DNA of 64,000 bases from Imbricaverruca yamaguchii (lineage: Eukaryota; Arthropoda; Thecostraca; Neoverrucidae). A program made the translations under genes and the position numbers. The stretch covers positions 62,001 to 126,000 of the forward strand of contig JAOTOL010001344.1 in the NCBI GenBank assembly GCA_034440575.1, given 5' to 3'. Under the pieces are notes generated by a model. That model saw only the letters and a list, made by a program, of their open reading frames with translations. It was not told the origin of the DNA and ran no database searches. Positions 22,215 through 33,128 of the stretch are shown here, one piece after another (position 1 is the stretch's first letter; each line of letters begins with the position of its first letter).

Positions 22215-22645
22215 CATATTTTGACTCCTTGTTTGCTTACAAAGTTCATAATCCAACAACAGTATGATATAACATCTTCCCTCTGAAGCCCTTTTAGCTA
22301 TTTCCGCGACGGCGGATGATTTGCAGCATGCATATTCAGCAGGATCGCCAAGGCCACCGTGTTACTGCTGTTCCACTGCAGATGTGTCGAATTATCGCAC
22401 TCACGCCATCAGAGGATGGCGAGACAAACATATTTGACTCCTTGTTTGCTTACAAAGTTCATCATCCAACAACAGCATGGTATAACATCTTCCCTCTGAA
22501 GCCCTTTTAGCTATTTCCGTGACGGCGGATGATTTGCAGCATCCTTAAGCATATTCAGCAGGATCGCCAAGGCCACCGCGCTACTGCTGTTCCACTGCAG
22601 ATGTGTTGAGTGGTCGCATTTACGCCACCATAAGGTGGCGAGATG
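22215..22645. repeat. 213-bp tandem duplication with covarying hairpin
   Basis: Copy 1 is about 22215-22427 and copy 2 about 22428-22645. TTGACTCCTTGTTTGCTTAC starts at 22221 and 22434. The copies differ by scattered substitutions and a 6-bp insertion in copy 2 near 22543. Each ends in a 7-bp hairpin: CGCCATC/GATGGCG (22404-22421) in copy 1 and CGCCACC/GGTGGCG (22623-22640) in copy 2, so one stem pair changed from T-A to C-G. No TIR, tRNA-like promoter or ORF was recognised in the unit. Confidence 0.85.
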
Positions 22646-22764
22646 GGTCACGCCGCTCGATTCACCAGACAGCGTGAGTCCAGGACCGGCCGAGAACCGG
22701 CACAACGTGACACCACAGTGAGCCGCGGCTGAGCTGAGAGCAGACGCCTGTCGGACAGTCTGTC

Positions 22765-22865
22765 TCGAGACGTGGCCGAGACGTGGCTGAGACGTGGCCG
22801 AGACGTGGCCGAGACGTGGCCGAGACTTGGCCCAGACCTGGCTAAGGCCGGGCCGAGACCTGGCA
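22765..22865. repeat. 11-bp minisatellite GAGACGTGGCC
   Basis: Eight to nine copies with C-to-T and ACGT/ACTT/ACCT variants, the last ones diverged. Confidence 0.9.
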
Positions 22866-23317
22866 CAATGCGGCACCACATTGGACTGCAGCTGAGCTGA
22901 GAGCAAACGTCTGCAAGCCGGTCAGTCAGTCAGAGCGTATGCTAGTCAGTCTGTCATAGACGGGCAAGGACACAGACCGTCTGTCGGTCAGTCGGTCAGT
23001 GAGAGAGGTCGTCTGTCAGGCGGTCAATGAAAGGCGGTCAATGAAAGGCTAGGGAAATATAGTCATGGGGTATCATCAGTTTATCGCCCAACGAGTGATT
23101 TCATTGTCTGTCGGTCAGGTCATGCAGGGCCGTGTTCATCTCACTCCACTCGTCGGGGAGTAGTCTCCCTACGCCATCTGCGGGTCTCCTGAAATCGGCG
23201 CATAGTCCTCCGTCGCCGGCATTCCGCTCCCTGTCGTCGACGACCAGCCTGCTGCCGTCGGCAGCCGACTTCTGGTGAACGACTTCCCGTCGTGCGCAGT
23301 CCGCGTTCCCACCGTCG
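22866..23317. other. Low-complexity CAGT/GGTCAGT-rich sequence
   Basis: Scattered GTCAGTC and GGCGGTCAATGAAA words (22915-23050), no gene. Confidence 0.4.
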
Positions 23318-23860
23318 GTCGTCAGCCCCGTCCCGTCGGTCGTCAGTCTCCTCCCGTCGGTCGTCAGTCTCCTCCCGTCGGTCGTCAGTCTCCTCCCGTC
23401 GGTCGTCAGTCTCCTCCCGTCGGTCGTCAGTCTCCTCCCGTCGGTCGTCAGCCCCGTCCCGTCGGTCGTCAGCCCCGTCCCGTCGGTCGTCAGTCTCCTC
23501 CCGTCGGTCGTCAGCCCCGTCCCGTCGGTCGTCAGTCTCCTCCCGTCGGTCGTCAGTCTCCTCCCGTCGGTCGTCAGTCCCCTCCCGTCGGTCGTCAGTC
23601 TCCTCCCGTCGGTCGTCAGTCCCCTCCCGTCGGTCGTCAGTCTCCTCCCGTCGGTCGTCAGTCTCCTCCCGTCGGTCGTCAGTCTCCTCCCGTCGGTCGT
23701 CAGTCTCCTCCCGTCGGTCGTCAGCCCCGTCCCGTCGGTCGTCAGTCTCCTCCCGTCGGTCGTCAGTCCCCCTCTCCGTCGGTCGTCAGTCTCCTCCCGT
23801 CGGTGATCAGCCCCGTCCCGTCGGTCGTCAGTCCCCCACGTCTGTCTCCTGTCGGCTGCT
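23318..23860. repeat. 21-bp minisatellite, about 26 copies
   Basis: Constant part CCCGTCGGTCGTCAG with a variable hexamer-like part (TCTCCT, CCCCGT, TCCCCT). Because 21 is a multiple of 3, one frame reads a 7-residue PVGRQSP/PVGRQPR repeat (195 codons) and another reads SSRRSSV (279 codons). All copies share phase except near 23770 where an indel shifts it. The coding status is untested and I judge it non-coding. Confidence 0.95.
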
Positions 23861-24075
23861 AGTCGGTCGTCAGCTGCCGTCCCGTCGGTCGTCAGTCTCC
23901 TCCCATCGGTTACTGGTCCCTGGTGCCGTCAGCGATGAATCTTCCATTCCGGAGGCTGCTAGTCCCCCACATCTGATGGCTGCTAGTCTTCCACAACTGG
24001 GTGCTGCTAGTCCTCCACAGCTGGATGCTGCTAGTCTTCCACAGCTGGGTGATGTTAGTCTTCCACGGCTTGGGC
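23861..24075. repeat. 24-bp tandem repeat, about 5 copies, plus flanking remnants
   Basis: GCTGCTAGTCTTCCACAACT-type units at about 23957, 23981, 24005, 24029 with variants ending TGGGT/TGGAT. The left part (23861-23955) has decayed copies of the 21-bp unit. Confidence 0.8.
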
Positions 24076-24456
24076 GACTTTCCACCGTCGGCGGCGGCAC
24101 CGCGAGCTGGTGGGATGGCCGCGTTGGCTGACCACGGGTCACCGGAGGCCGGCCCCCCGCCCCAGGAGGCGCATTGCCAGTCCACGGAGGCGACGAGTCA
24201 CTATCGCACCGATAGCCAGCCGCGCGAGCGTCATACTTCGCCGGATAGCAGACAGCCAGCGACTGCAGCGGCAAACTGTGTACCGAGCTGGACACAGTTC
24301 AGCTGTGCCCGTTCACCCAACACATTGCAGGCCGAAGGTGCGCACTCGGTCGCTCTTCCTGATACGACGCAAGTGTGTTCGAGAACGTCCTCACACAAAC
24401 GTGTCGACCAACGCACACCTGCTGACTGCGTCTGCAGCGTACACCATACACCGTCC
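24076..24456. other. Unique sequence, no gene seen
   Basis: No feature supported. Confidence 0.4.
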
Positions 24457-24572
24457 GTAGAGAGTACATCCGCCCGTACACCGTCCGTACAGAGTACACC
24501 GAACGTACAGAGTACACCGAACGTACAGAGTACACCGCCCGTACAGAGTACACCGCCCGTACAGCGCCCGTA
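24457..24572. repeat. 18-bp minisatellite CGTACAGAGTACACCGAA
   Basis: Six to seven copies with GAA/CCC third-part variants. Each contains the palindromic GTAC words. Confidence 0.9.
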
Positions 24573-24867
24573 CAGCGCCGCGTCGGGGAGGGCCACATCG
24601 ATAGCGAATTAGCCCTCCCGGCGAGCGCAAATAAACAGCGCCGCGCAGAAATGGAAGCCCCCAGGGCGACATTCCTGGCGACGTGGCGACAATAAGCAGG
24701 CGCACCTGCGGCGCCGGCGCCGCCGGCAATTACCGTCCGGGTCGCCGGCGTCGTCCACCGGCGCCTTGGGTCGACACAAACGACCCGCCACATCTCTGTT
24801 GACAGAGTGACCCCCGGCCGGCCGACATCCCACCGGCGGTTGTGCTGGGTCGTCGCACTCGCGTCCA
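24573..24867. other. Unique sequence, no gene seen
   Basis: No feature supported. Confidence 0.4.
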
Positions 24868-24997
24868 GGTGTGTCGCACTGTCGCACTAGCCACATGGGG
24901 CTGGCGTACCGCCGTGTCGGTGTCGCCGTCCGGGTGTGTCGCACTGTCGCACTAGCCACATGGGGCTGGCGTACCGCCGTGTCAGTGTCGCAGTTCC
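24868..24997. repeat. 65-bp tandem duplication
   Basis: GGTGTGTCGCACTGTCGCAC begins at 24868 and 24933. The copies are nearly identical through GGCTGGCGTACCGCCGTGTC and diverge at the right edge. Confidence 0.9.
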
Positions 24998-25008
24998 AGC
25001 GCACTCCC

Positions 25009-25053
25009 CCAGCTGGCTCTGCCGAAGCAGCTGGCTTCGGCAGAGCCAGCTGG
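25009..25053. repeat. Perfect 19-bp inverted repeat (hairpin)
   Basis: Left arm CCAGCTGGCTCTGCCGAAG at 25009-25027, 7-nt centre CAGCTGG at 25028-25034, right arm at 25035-25053 its exact reverse complement. It would form a 19-bp stem in DNA cruciform or RNA. It lies 12 bp after the 65-bp duplication. No flanking T-run for a terminator, and the stem is shorter than a typical pre-miRNA. Confidence 0.9.
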
Positions 25054-27164
25054 CCCCAGCCGCTGGCCCCGCCCACGAGCTGTCACGTGCACGGGGTGGA
25101 CACAACAGTCGGCCTTTACTAGCCAAGCCAGCGATCAGCTACCAAGTTCGTCGTTTCTGAATGCAGATCAAGGCGTCCACCTGAAAACAGTCTTACATTT
25201 TTGCAACAAAACTGTTATTGTCCGTTTTCCAATTTAATATCCAGAATATCATACCCACGGGGCCACATCCACTATTCTCTCGCCAGTGTATAGAACACGA
25301 AAGCTGTTTCCTTTTTAGCAGGCGTTGAGCGTAATTGAAACGCATCAGATCACCACAGAAGTATTTGCATTGGCCCGAAAGATAGGATGATTCATACGTT
25401 CCGCCTCAGCGAGGCCGCGGTGATGGATCGTGGCCGAGATGGCCACTCCCCGCATCCGTTAGTGGCTGTCCGGACCAGTTTGAAGCACACCCGCCCCAAC
25501 AGCTGTATGCTGTTGCTATCGTTATTACGGCCATTTAGTGCCGGCAACGTTTTACGTTAGCGCGTCAGGTCCCAATGAGGTCCAAATGGGAAGAGTTGCG
25601 GTGTGAGCATGCAACCTCAAAACCGATCGCTCTTAGGTATCCACAAATGTTTCAAGAGCGAACCATTTTGGCATCATCTGCTGGCAAGTTCTCAGATGTC
25701 AACTTCCGGATGTTATTTTTGTTGTACCATTCTGTGCCCGTTCGAAATGCTTGCAAGTAACCAGTGCTTGTTGCACTACCCTGACTTCCGAACAACGTGC
25801 ATAGCAAGGTCTCTTCCCCGCCTAGAACTAAGTCAATGGTGGGCAGCATAGGTGTGGCCGATGCTCAGTGTACACATTCACCTCGTGCCTCCCGGTTCTG
25901 CGATAAGACGACGACCAACCTCCGAGGCGTGGCTTAATTGTGTGCAGCCTGCTATCGGTGTCTGCACCCCAGCCGCTCGGCCACTTAGCATGCATATATG
26001 TTGAAAGCACAGCTGAATGCATGGACCGTTTACGGAGCCCACCCGCTCCAGGCTATCGCATGGACGGACCGCTTACAGAACACACACACACACTGCAGCG
26101 GCCGTGTGCATGGGCCGACGGCAGGGGACAATGCTGTTATCCGCCCGGACCAGTTCTGAACACGACCGCTACGACCGGGGACACGGGCTGCATACCGTGC
26201 AGGCTTCTCACGGCAGCCGGCCAGAACTGGTTGGCGGTCGGACAGCGGCGGACAGCGGCGGACACAGCGACCGACCTGTCACACACCGGGTCTCACGCGG
26301 CGGGCGCACCTGCGCCGACCACCAGCTGCACATAACGTCGCGACAGATGCGGCCAACGAGCGCGGCCACAACGTCATTGCAGCCGGCCGGGCCTCTGTCT
26401 CCGGGCCGCCGGCGGCCGGCCTGGTGTCAGAGCAGCCTAATAGCCGCCCGGCACCGCGGGTAATGCCGCGACCGTGACTCTGGGGTTTCCGGTAGTGTCG
26501 CTCCGCCTCTGCAGTCGTCACAGCCAGATGTCTGACGCTGGAAGCAATGGCTACCCACGCTGGCGTGCGATACAACTTTGAGTGCCTAACAAAACCTGAC
26601 AAGCATCACGTGACCCAGCATGATCGGAACGAAACTGCTGAACTTGGGATGCTGCTTTCGCTATTGGGAAGCTTCATCTGATTCCCTCCTTGCACATATT
26701 TGTGATAAGAGTGTGTGTGTGAAGAGAATGACAGATGGCCAGGCCGACTGCAGAGGATGGTGACGGCGGGCCGGCGCCGTCTGGCGGAGGGGCCACAGTC
26801 GCGGAGCGGACTTCCCAGCCGCCCCGGGCCGCAGAGCATCACTCAGCGCGGTAATTACACGTGCGCTGCATTACCGCGTGTGATGCATTGCCGCCCGCGC
26901 GCGGTGGTCGTATGGGAGGCGAAGGTAGGCCACACACCTGGGACACAGGCACAGAAACACGGGGCGGCGTTCAGACGCTCACCGTTACGCAGACTTTTCT
27001 GATGGCGGCAAGAAACAGGTTTGAGGCGGCAGAGTAGCAGCCGCGAGAGGGAGAGAGCGGCAGCGAGATAGGCGGGAGACTGCCAGCAGGCGGAGCAGTT
27101 TGTCACGTCAGCCTCGGGGCAGTCGGAGCGGACGTGCGGGGCAGGGTTCCAGTTCGGAACATCA
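25054..27164. other. Mixed, partly AT-rich sequence, no gene seen
   Basis: 25140-25860 is AT-richer. 26050-26470 is GC-richer with short CGGACAGCGG repeats at 26238-26262. Frames up to 148 codons overlap on both strands and match nothing known to me. No RNA gene recognised. Confidence 0.35.
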
Positions 27165-27350
27165 CAGGACACCGCGGCAGATGTGGCCATCACAGAATAC
27201 CGCGGCAGATGTGGCCATCACAGGACACCGCGGCAGATGTGGCCATCACAGGACACCGCGGCAGATGTGGCCATCACAGGATACCGCGGCAGATGTGGCC
27301 ATCACAGGACACCGCGGCAGATGTGGCCATCACAGGACACCGCACCAGCC
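27165..27350. repeat. 30-bp minisatellite, 6 copies
   Basis: ACCGCGGCAGATGTGGCCAT repeated every 30 bp with GGACAC/GGATAC/GAATAC variation. The multiple-of-3 length gives GHRGRCGHHR-type shadow frames. Confidence 0.95.
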
Positions 27351-27352
27351 CC

Positions 27353-28115
27353 GGACGTGGGACGGGTCCTCGTGTCAGGTGCACTTTCCCAACGGGCGGG
27401 CTCTAGACGTGGGACGGTCCTCGTGCCAGGTGCACTGTCCCTGCGGGCGGGCTCTAGACGTGGGACGGGTCCTCGTGTCAGGTGCACCAGTCCCTGCGGG
27501 CGGGCCAGACGTGGGACGGTCCTCGGCAGGTGCATCGTCCCTCGGCCAGACGTGGGACGGGTCCTCGTGTCAGGTGCACTTCCCTGCGGGCGGGCTCTAG
27601 ACGTGGGACGGTCCTCGTGTCAGGTGCACTGTCCCTGCGGGCGGGCTCTAGACGTGGGACGGGTCCTCGTGTCAGGTACACTGTCCCTGCGGGCGGGCTC
27701 TAGACGTGGGACGGGTCCTCGTGTCAGGTGCACTGTCCCTGCGGGCGGGCTCTAGACGTGGGACGGGTCCTCGTGTCAGGTGCACTGTCCCTGCGGGCGG
27801 GCTCTAGACGTGGGACGGGTCCTCGGGTCAGGTGCACTGTCCCTGCGGGCGGGCTCTAGACGTGGGACGGTCCTCGTGTCAGGTACACTGTCCCTGCGGG
27901 GCGGGCTCTAGACGTGGGACGGTCCTCGGGTCAGGTGCACTGTCCCTGCGGGCGGGCTCTAGACGTGGGACGGTCCTCGTGTCAGGTGCACTGTCCCTGC
28001 GGGCGGGCTCTAGACGTGGGACGGGTCCTCGGGTCAGGTGCACTGTCCCTGCGGGCGGGCTCTAGACGTGGGACGGGTCCTCGGGTCGGGTGCACTGTCC
28101 CTGCGGGGGGGGAGC
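27353..28115. repeat. 51-52-bp minisatellite, about 14 copies
   Basis: Units run GACGTGGGACGGGTCCTCGT ... CTGCGGGCGGGCTCTA, with one-base GGG/GG length variants and a few internally deleted copies near 27500-27560. The right edge is CTGCGGGGGGGG at about 28110. Confidence 0.95.
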
Positions 28116-28829
28116 TCGTGTCGGTCGTGTCCAGCGGTCACGTCGCGCAGTAATTGAAATGGCGACGTTGCAGCGGTCAAACCCGCTCCCTGGCCGGGTG
28201 GTGGGTCAACGCTTACACGCTGGCTGCCCGTACAAAGGACTATGCGGAGATAAATCTTGCGCTGGGAGGTGGCTGAGCTGGTAGTTAAATTCAGCCATTA
28301 ATATGGCCGCTCTGCCAACACCCGGCCAGGTCAGTGCGCGTGATTTACGGGGAGGAGCATCGATGCCGACCACATTCCGGCGGGGCGGAGACACCCCGGG
28401 CTGCTCGTTCCGCCCCCGTCATAGTTGGAGGGAGCAAACAGTCGGGGCCAGTCTTCAATTCAGGCAGCTAGAGCCAGTGAGAGCGCGTCGGAGGGGGCAG
28501 GGGCAGGAGGGCTACGAAATTCCGAACAATTGATAAGACTGAAAACCGATACATCACCTGCTTCAGACAATTGCTGATCTGCTAGGTTAGCATTGCTTTC
28601 AGTAAAATGGAGAAACCAGTGCTGGCTGGTTTTCCTCACAGAGCAGGTAGCATAAGACCGCTGGCCGTGCACCTCACTTACGTCACCAACAGAACAGTGG
28701 CGGACTACCCCATCACTAGCCCACAACCTTCGCCCCCACCCTAGTGTGCGACGGACTACCCAACCAGTGACCGGACAACCACCAGCCGTCACCACTCGTC
28801 GGGCCAGCTTGCGCCACAGGAACACCGCC
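28116..28829. other. Unique sequence, no gene seen
   Basis: A minus-strand GACGTAAGT word near 28672 is a poor donor and no exon was found around it. Confidence 0.35.
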
Positions 28830-28985
28830 CGACCAGCAACCAGACAACCACCAGCCACCAGACAACCACCAGACAACCATCAGCCGCCAGACAACCAAAC
28901 AACCACCAGACAACCACCAGCCGCCAGACAGCCATCAGCCGCGAGACAACCACCAACCACCAGACAGCCACCAGCCGCCAGCCTC
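28830..28985. repeat. Imperfect ACCACCAGACA minisatellite
   Basis: Irregular 8-22-bp copies of AACCACCAGAC / CAGCCGCCAGAC. Confidence 0.8.
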
Positions 28986-29604
28986 TCGGCAGGTCAGCCG
29001 CCCGCGAAGCCCCGCCGCGCGAGGCGGCGCGCCGGCCCACCAAGCCCGACAATCGCCGTGCTCTCGCAAAAAGTCGAGACGGCTGTTCGGCGGGTCGTGA
29101 GGGCAGGCCGGGCGGGCCGACGGCGAGCTGCCCGGCCAAACTGCAGGCGAGCCACGCGCAAAAACGGCTAATTTAGCCGTCATGAGCCAACGGCTGCCGC
29201 CCGGCCGGCGCGCCGCGCGCGTTTTCCACCCCGCACCAACAAAGATAGTTTATGTCGTCCGGCGGGCGGCTTATTTATTCGCAGGGCGAAATGGACGCAT
29301 ATTGAATAGCTGGGGTGGGGTCCCCGGGGCGCCACCGATCGACGCGAGCGCGCCGCTTGTCGCCGCGGCCTCGGCGGCGGCCGGCGCAGAGTGGCGCGTC
29401 ATCGACGACCGATTGGGCGGCGCTCCTCGCGGCCGTGTTGCCGTGCAGAACGCGCAAAACAGGCCGTGTCACACGTGTCACGCAAATCAATGTGCGATTC
29501 ATCTGCCTCGTAACTGAGTGTTTTTGCTGGCGGCGAGAATAAATAAAACAATCATGCCAGGTGACAGTGCGCCCGCGCCAAGGTACTGGCTGCAAGGCGA
29601 GCTG
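28986..29604. other. CpG-rich sequence, no gene seen
   Basis: No feature supported. Confidence 0.35.
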
Positions 29605-29662
29605 GGCAGAGAGGCGAAGGAGAGAGAGCGGAAAGAGAGCAGAGATACAAGGCGGAAAGAGA

Positions 29663-29737
<75 letters not shown>

Positions 29738-29775
29738 TGAGAGCGCGGGAGAGAGCGAGAGAAAGAGGGTGGGAA
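29605..29775 (+). repeat. Polypurine tract with (GA)n and G-run
   Basis: Purine-rich from 29605, perfect (GA)n at about 29671-29727, then a run of 10 G, then GAGAGCG words. Minus-strand shadow frames read Ser/Leu repeats. Confidence 0.9.
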
Positions 29776-30227
29776 GAATCTGCAAGTCACCACGGCAGCG
29801 TCGGGCGCCACAGTTTTCACGTTCGGTCAACGGCCAGCAGACATTCCGGGTCCTTTCAGGCGATGCCGTGTTATAATATCTGTGCAACACTGCAAGAAGT
29901 CCGCGTGATAAATGTCCGACCGTATAATACCATTAGTCGGCATAATCCAATGATAAAGTAAGAGAGCCACACGGGCTGGACGGCTCGACCTGCGGTGAAA
30001 TTGCCAATCGCGGCCCCGACAAAGCCGGCGCCCACCAGCCCGCGTCACCTGGCACACTGCGACGCCTGCGGGCAAACTGGCCCGCGCGGCGGCATCGCTC
30101 AATAGCAATTAGAGCACATTCAGAGCCACCATTGCGCCTTCGTTCCGCCAGCAGCCGCCCTCCTCCGGCATGACTCCCGCTCTGTTGCCGAGCCGCCCGC
30201 CCAGGAGCCGGCCGCCGTTCATGGAGT
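29776..30227. other. Unique sequence, no gene seen
   Basis: No feature supported. Confidence 0.4.
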
Positions 30228-30745
30228 CGTCGCTGCAGCCGAGGAAGTTCAGCCGGCCGCCGTCCCACCCATGGAGTCACCCTATCAGGTGCCGGCCGCA
30301 GTCCCATCCCATGGAGTCACCCTACCGGGTGCCGGCCGCCGTCCCACCCCATGGAGTCACCCTGCCAGGTGCCGGCCGCCGTCCCACCCCATGGAGTCAC
30401 CCTACCAGGTGCCGGCCGCCGTCCCACCCCATGGAGTCACCCTACCAGGTGCCGGCCGCCGTCCCACCCCATGGAGTCACCCTACCAGGTGCCGGCCGCG
30501 TCCCCCCCATGGAGTCGCCGCAGCCTGGAGCCAGGTGCCGGCCGCCGTCCCGGGCGCCGTCCCACCCATGGAGTCACCCTACCAGGTGCCGGCCGCCGTC
30601 CCATCCCATGGAGTCGCCCTACCAGGAGCCGGCCGCCGTCCCGCCTCCCCATGGAGTCGCCGCAGCCGTGGAAGCCGAGACGGCCGCCGTCCCACCCATG
30701 GAGTCGCCGCAGCCGAGGAAGCCCGGCCGGCCGGCTGCCGCCCCC
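30228..30745. repeat. 40-bp minisatellite, about 12 copies
   Basis: Unit starts CATGGAGTCACCCTACCAGG and continues GTGCCGGCCGCCGTCCCACC. Internal deletions and a divergent Gln/Pro-type copy occur at 30500-30560 and after 30620. Three plus frames of 214-312 codons cycle through the 40-bp unit and are shadows. Confidence 0.95.
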
Positions 30746-31783
30746 TCCCCAATGGAGTCGCTACAGCCCAGGAAGCTCGGTTGGCCGGCGCCCGAGTCGC
30801 CCCGACGCCGACTCGTCCATCCTGCAGGACCGCGACGACGCATCCAAGACGACGCGCCGGCACGACAGCGCGGCGCCACTCTGCGCGCGCGGCCGGCCCC
30901 CACCCATCGCGTTAGTTCCGCGCCGCGAACGCCGCACACCCGACTCCTCTGTCGGTGCTCCCCCCCCTGCCGGCCGCGGATCGTCCGGCTGTTTTTATGG
31001 TGCCGGTACGCGGGTTAAACGCGCCGAAAAACGGCCGCCCCGCGCCGGCCAAACCGCCAGCATACTGAGTGGAGAGGAGACCGCCCGTCGGCGACCAGGC
31101 CTCTACACAGTGTCGCGGAAGGAGGTCGCTCGCCGGGTACAATGGTCGGATGTGGTGGCGGTGGATTGGTGCTTTTGGGAGCGCCGAGCACCGACAATGC
31201 CGGCAATGTTCGGAAACGGCCAGAGACGCGTCGGTGGAGACGCTGAGGACCAGCCGACGGAGACAACGATGGCAGCGACGGCAAGATAACGTGTCGCTGC
31301 TGTCAGTGCACTCCGCGCACGGAGATGTCCTCAGGACAGAGATGAAGAAGCCACACCGTTGCCAAGCATAGTCCTATATGATGGGAGTGGTGGTGGTGAA
31401 GTTGTGATTCGGCTCGCGTCCACTACGTCGGTCATTGTGCGTCCACACAGGCTTGGAATTAAGGAGGTGGTAGTATCGACTGCGACCAAAGACGTCACAA
31501 CAACCCACTGCGCCCGTATGTGACGCTCACAGACATGTTCGCACGATATGATACCAAGGGAAAATCATCGCGGTCATCCTGTCCCTGCGTCAAAAGCCAC
31601 TTTTGTTTGACTTACGAACGCCAATTTTCGTAGCTCGGGAGCACGGGACTCAACACAGGATAACGCAGCGTCCTGAGAGCGGGCGATCTCTGTCAGCTCC
31701 GGTGTCGTTTGGTCCACTGGTTCTCGGTTTGTAACGGCGACTCGGCGCGCAGCATCGGTCCATGAATGCCGGCGAGGAGCTGG
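30746..31783. other. Unique sequence, no gene seen
   Basis: CpG-rich to about 31320, AT-richer after. No feature supported. Confidence 0.35.
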
Positions 31784-31862
31784 TCGGCGGCTTGAGTTTC
31801 GAACTCAGTGGCTCTTATCGTAAGCCGACCGCGCCAACCACGACGCTATCGACCTCGTGTCG
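31784..31862 (-). mobile_element. tRNA-like SINE head, degenerate
   Basis: On the minus strand, ATAGCGTCGTGGTTGGCGC resembles a D-arm/A-box region and GAGTTCGAAACTC is a good B-box/T-arm word about 30 nt later, with an Arg-like anticodon loop (TTACGAT) between. Acceptor pairing is poor, so it is more likely a SINE or tRNA relic than a functional tRNA. Confidence 0.4.
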
Positions 31863-31882
31863 CCGGCTGGGCCGTTGCTCCT

Positions 31883-31925
31883 GATTGATTATTTGGGCTT
31901 AAGCAGTTCATGAGTCCTTAAGTCC
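31883..31925 (-). repeat. Short hairpin element, truncated copy (copy A)
   Basis: GATTGATTATTTGGGCTTAA matches the conserved edge of the short hairpin element seen complete at 45144 and 50744. The hairpin part is not preserved. Confidence 0.4.
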
Positions 31926-31959
31926 AGGCGATCGATCAAATGAGCCGGCGAATACTGCA

Positions 31960-32140
31960 GCGTGGGGCTTCGTGAGGCTCCGTGGCGTAATGGGTGGGGC
32001 TTCGTAGAGATTCGTGGCGTAATACGTGGGGCTCCGTGGAGATATGCGGCGTAATACGTGGGGCTCCGTGGAGATATGCAGCGTAATACGTGGGGCTCCG
32101 TGGAGATATGCGGCGTAATACGTGGGGCTCCGTGGAGTAG
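31960..32140. repeat. 32-bp minisatellite, 5 copies
   Basis: GCGTAATACGTGGGGCTCCG spaced exactly 32 bp (GTAA at 31987, 32019, 32051, 32083, 32115), with the leftmost unit diverged. Confidence 0.95.
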
Positions 32141-32945
32141 CGGTGAGGTCAGTCAACTAACCATATAGACAGGAAAGCTTCCGATTTATTTTTGTGGCTC
32201 AAAACCCACAGCTGCTGGACTCCCGCCTCACCTGTGATCACTAATGGCGCCGCCGGGAAAAGGCAACCGCACAAACCGGTCTTCGAACTCTGCCTTTCCG
32301 CACAACGTCTTGTTGTGGCGAATCAAATTCCGGGAAAATCGGACGGTACATGCATGCGCCGCTTGTACCTCAGCGGCGGTGTCCCGGCCGCCGCCAACTC
32401 GGCCGGCGATGTCGTGATGTTGAACATGCCGGCCGACCGGTTACATCGTGAGGGAATCTCGGAGCCGTACAGGCCTTCCGCGCTGCACCGGCAGGACTGG
32501 TAGGCGAGCCGCGGAGATAGCGAGGTGCATGACCTGGCTGGCACGCAAAGTCCGGTACAGTACGGTTCACACAGTTCCACCGGTCCTCGGCTCAGCTGAG
32601 AGCGTCCGCCACTCCGCACTTTTTGATTTGGACACTTATTGAAAAAGTTCAGCATCCGTTAGATTTGGCAGCTACGTCCGGTCGAAAGTCGCCGAACCAC
32701 GTAAGCTAGCATGACCAGCTCAGCAACCCAGCGTCGAACTAGTACGCACCTTGCAGGGCCAAGCATGTGTACTATGGCGATCGCTGACGAGCACTGACCG
32801 ACACAAACAGCTAACAATCAAACATGCAATCCATTCTTGCCAGTCTGGGGTTGGGAGTACGATGATGATACTGGGTGCACGATGATCTTATACTTGCATG
32901 CAACCGCTAGGCCATTCAACTTTGTGCTACGGCCGCCAATGAGTA
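32141..32945. other. Unique sequence, no gene seen
   Basis: A minus-strand CACAG|GTGAGG word near 32225 is a fair donor, but no ATG-bearing or acceptor-bounded exon could be defined upstream of it. Confidence 0.35.
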
Positions 32946-33128
32946 TGCCAAATAATGTGGTTATTGGTTTTACGACACGTCGACCGCTGAGTCATGCAGC
33001 GTCGCCAATCTCTCACGCCGATTGGTCGCGGGCGAACAATAGCGGCAGGTGAGACTCGAACCCACAATCTTTCGATTGTGAGAAGAGAAACTTACTCGTA
33101 GATTACTCGTCCCCTGCCAAATAATGTG
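32946..33128 (-). mobile_element. tRNA-derived SINE with perfect 14-bp target-site duplication (family 1, copy 1)
   Basis: Direct repeats TGCCAAATAATGTG at 32946-32959 and 33115-33128 flank a 155-bp element. On the minus strand the tRNA-related head contains GTGGGTTCGAGTCTCACC (B box/T arm) and a perfect 7-bp hairpin CACAATC-GAAA-GATTGTG at the anticodon/variable-arm position. The body carries GCCCGCGACCAATCGGCGTG and the element ends near GTCGTAAAACCAATAACC. Perfect duplication ends imply fairly recent L1/RTE-type target-primed insertion (known for SINEs). The partner LINE is unknown. Confidence 0.85.

Noticed and set aside
30170..31289. Plus frames of 214-312 codons over the MESPYQV repeat
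   Set aside because: A 40-bp unit cycles all three frames, and there is no domain or splice evidence.
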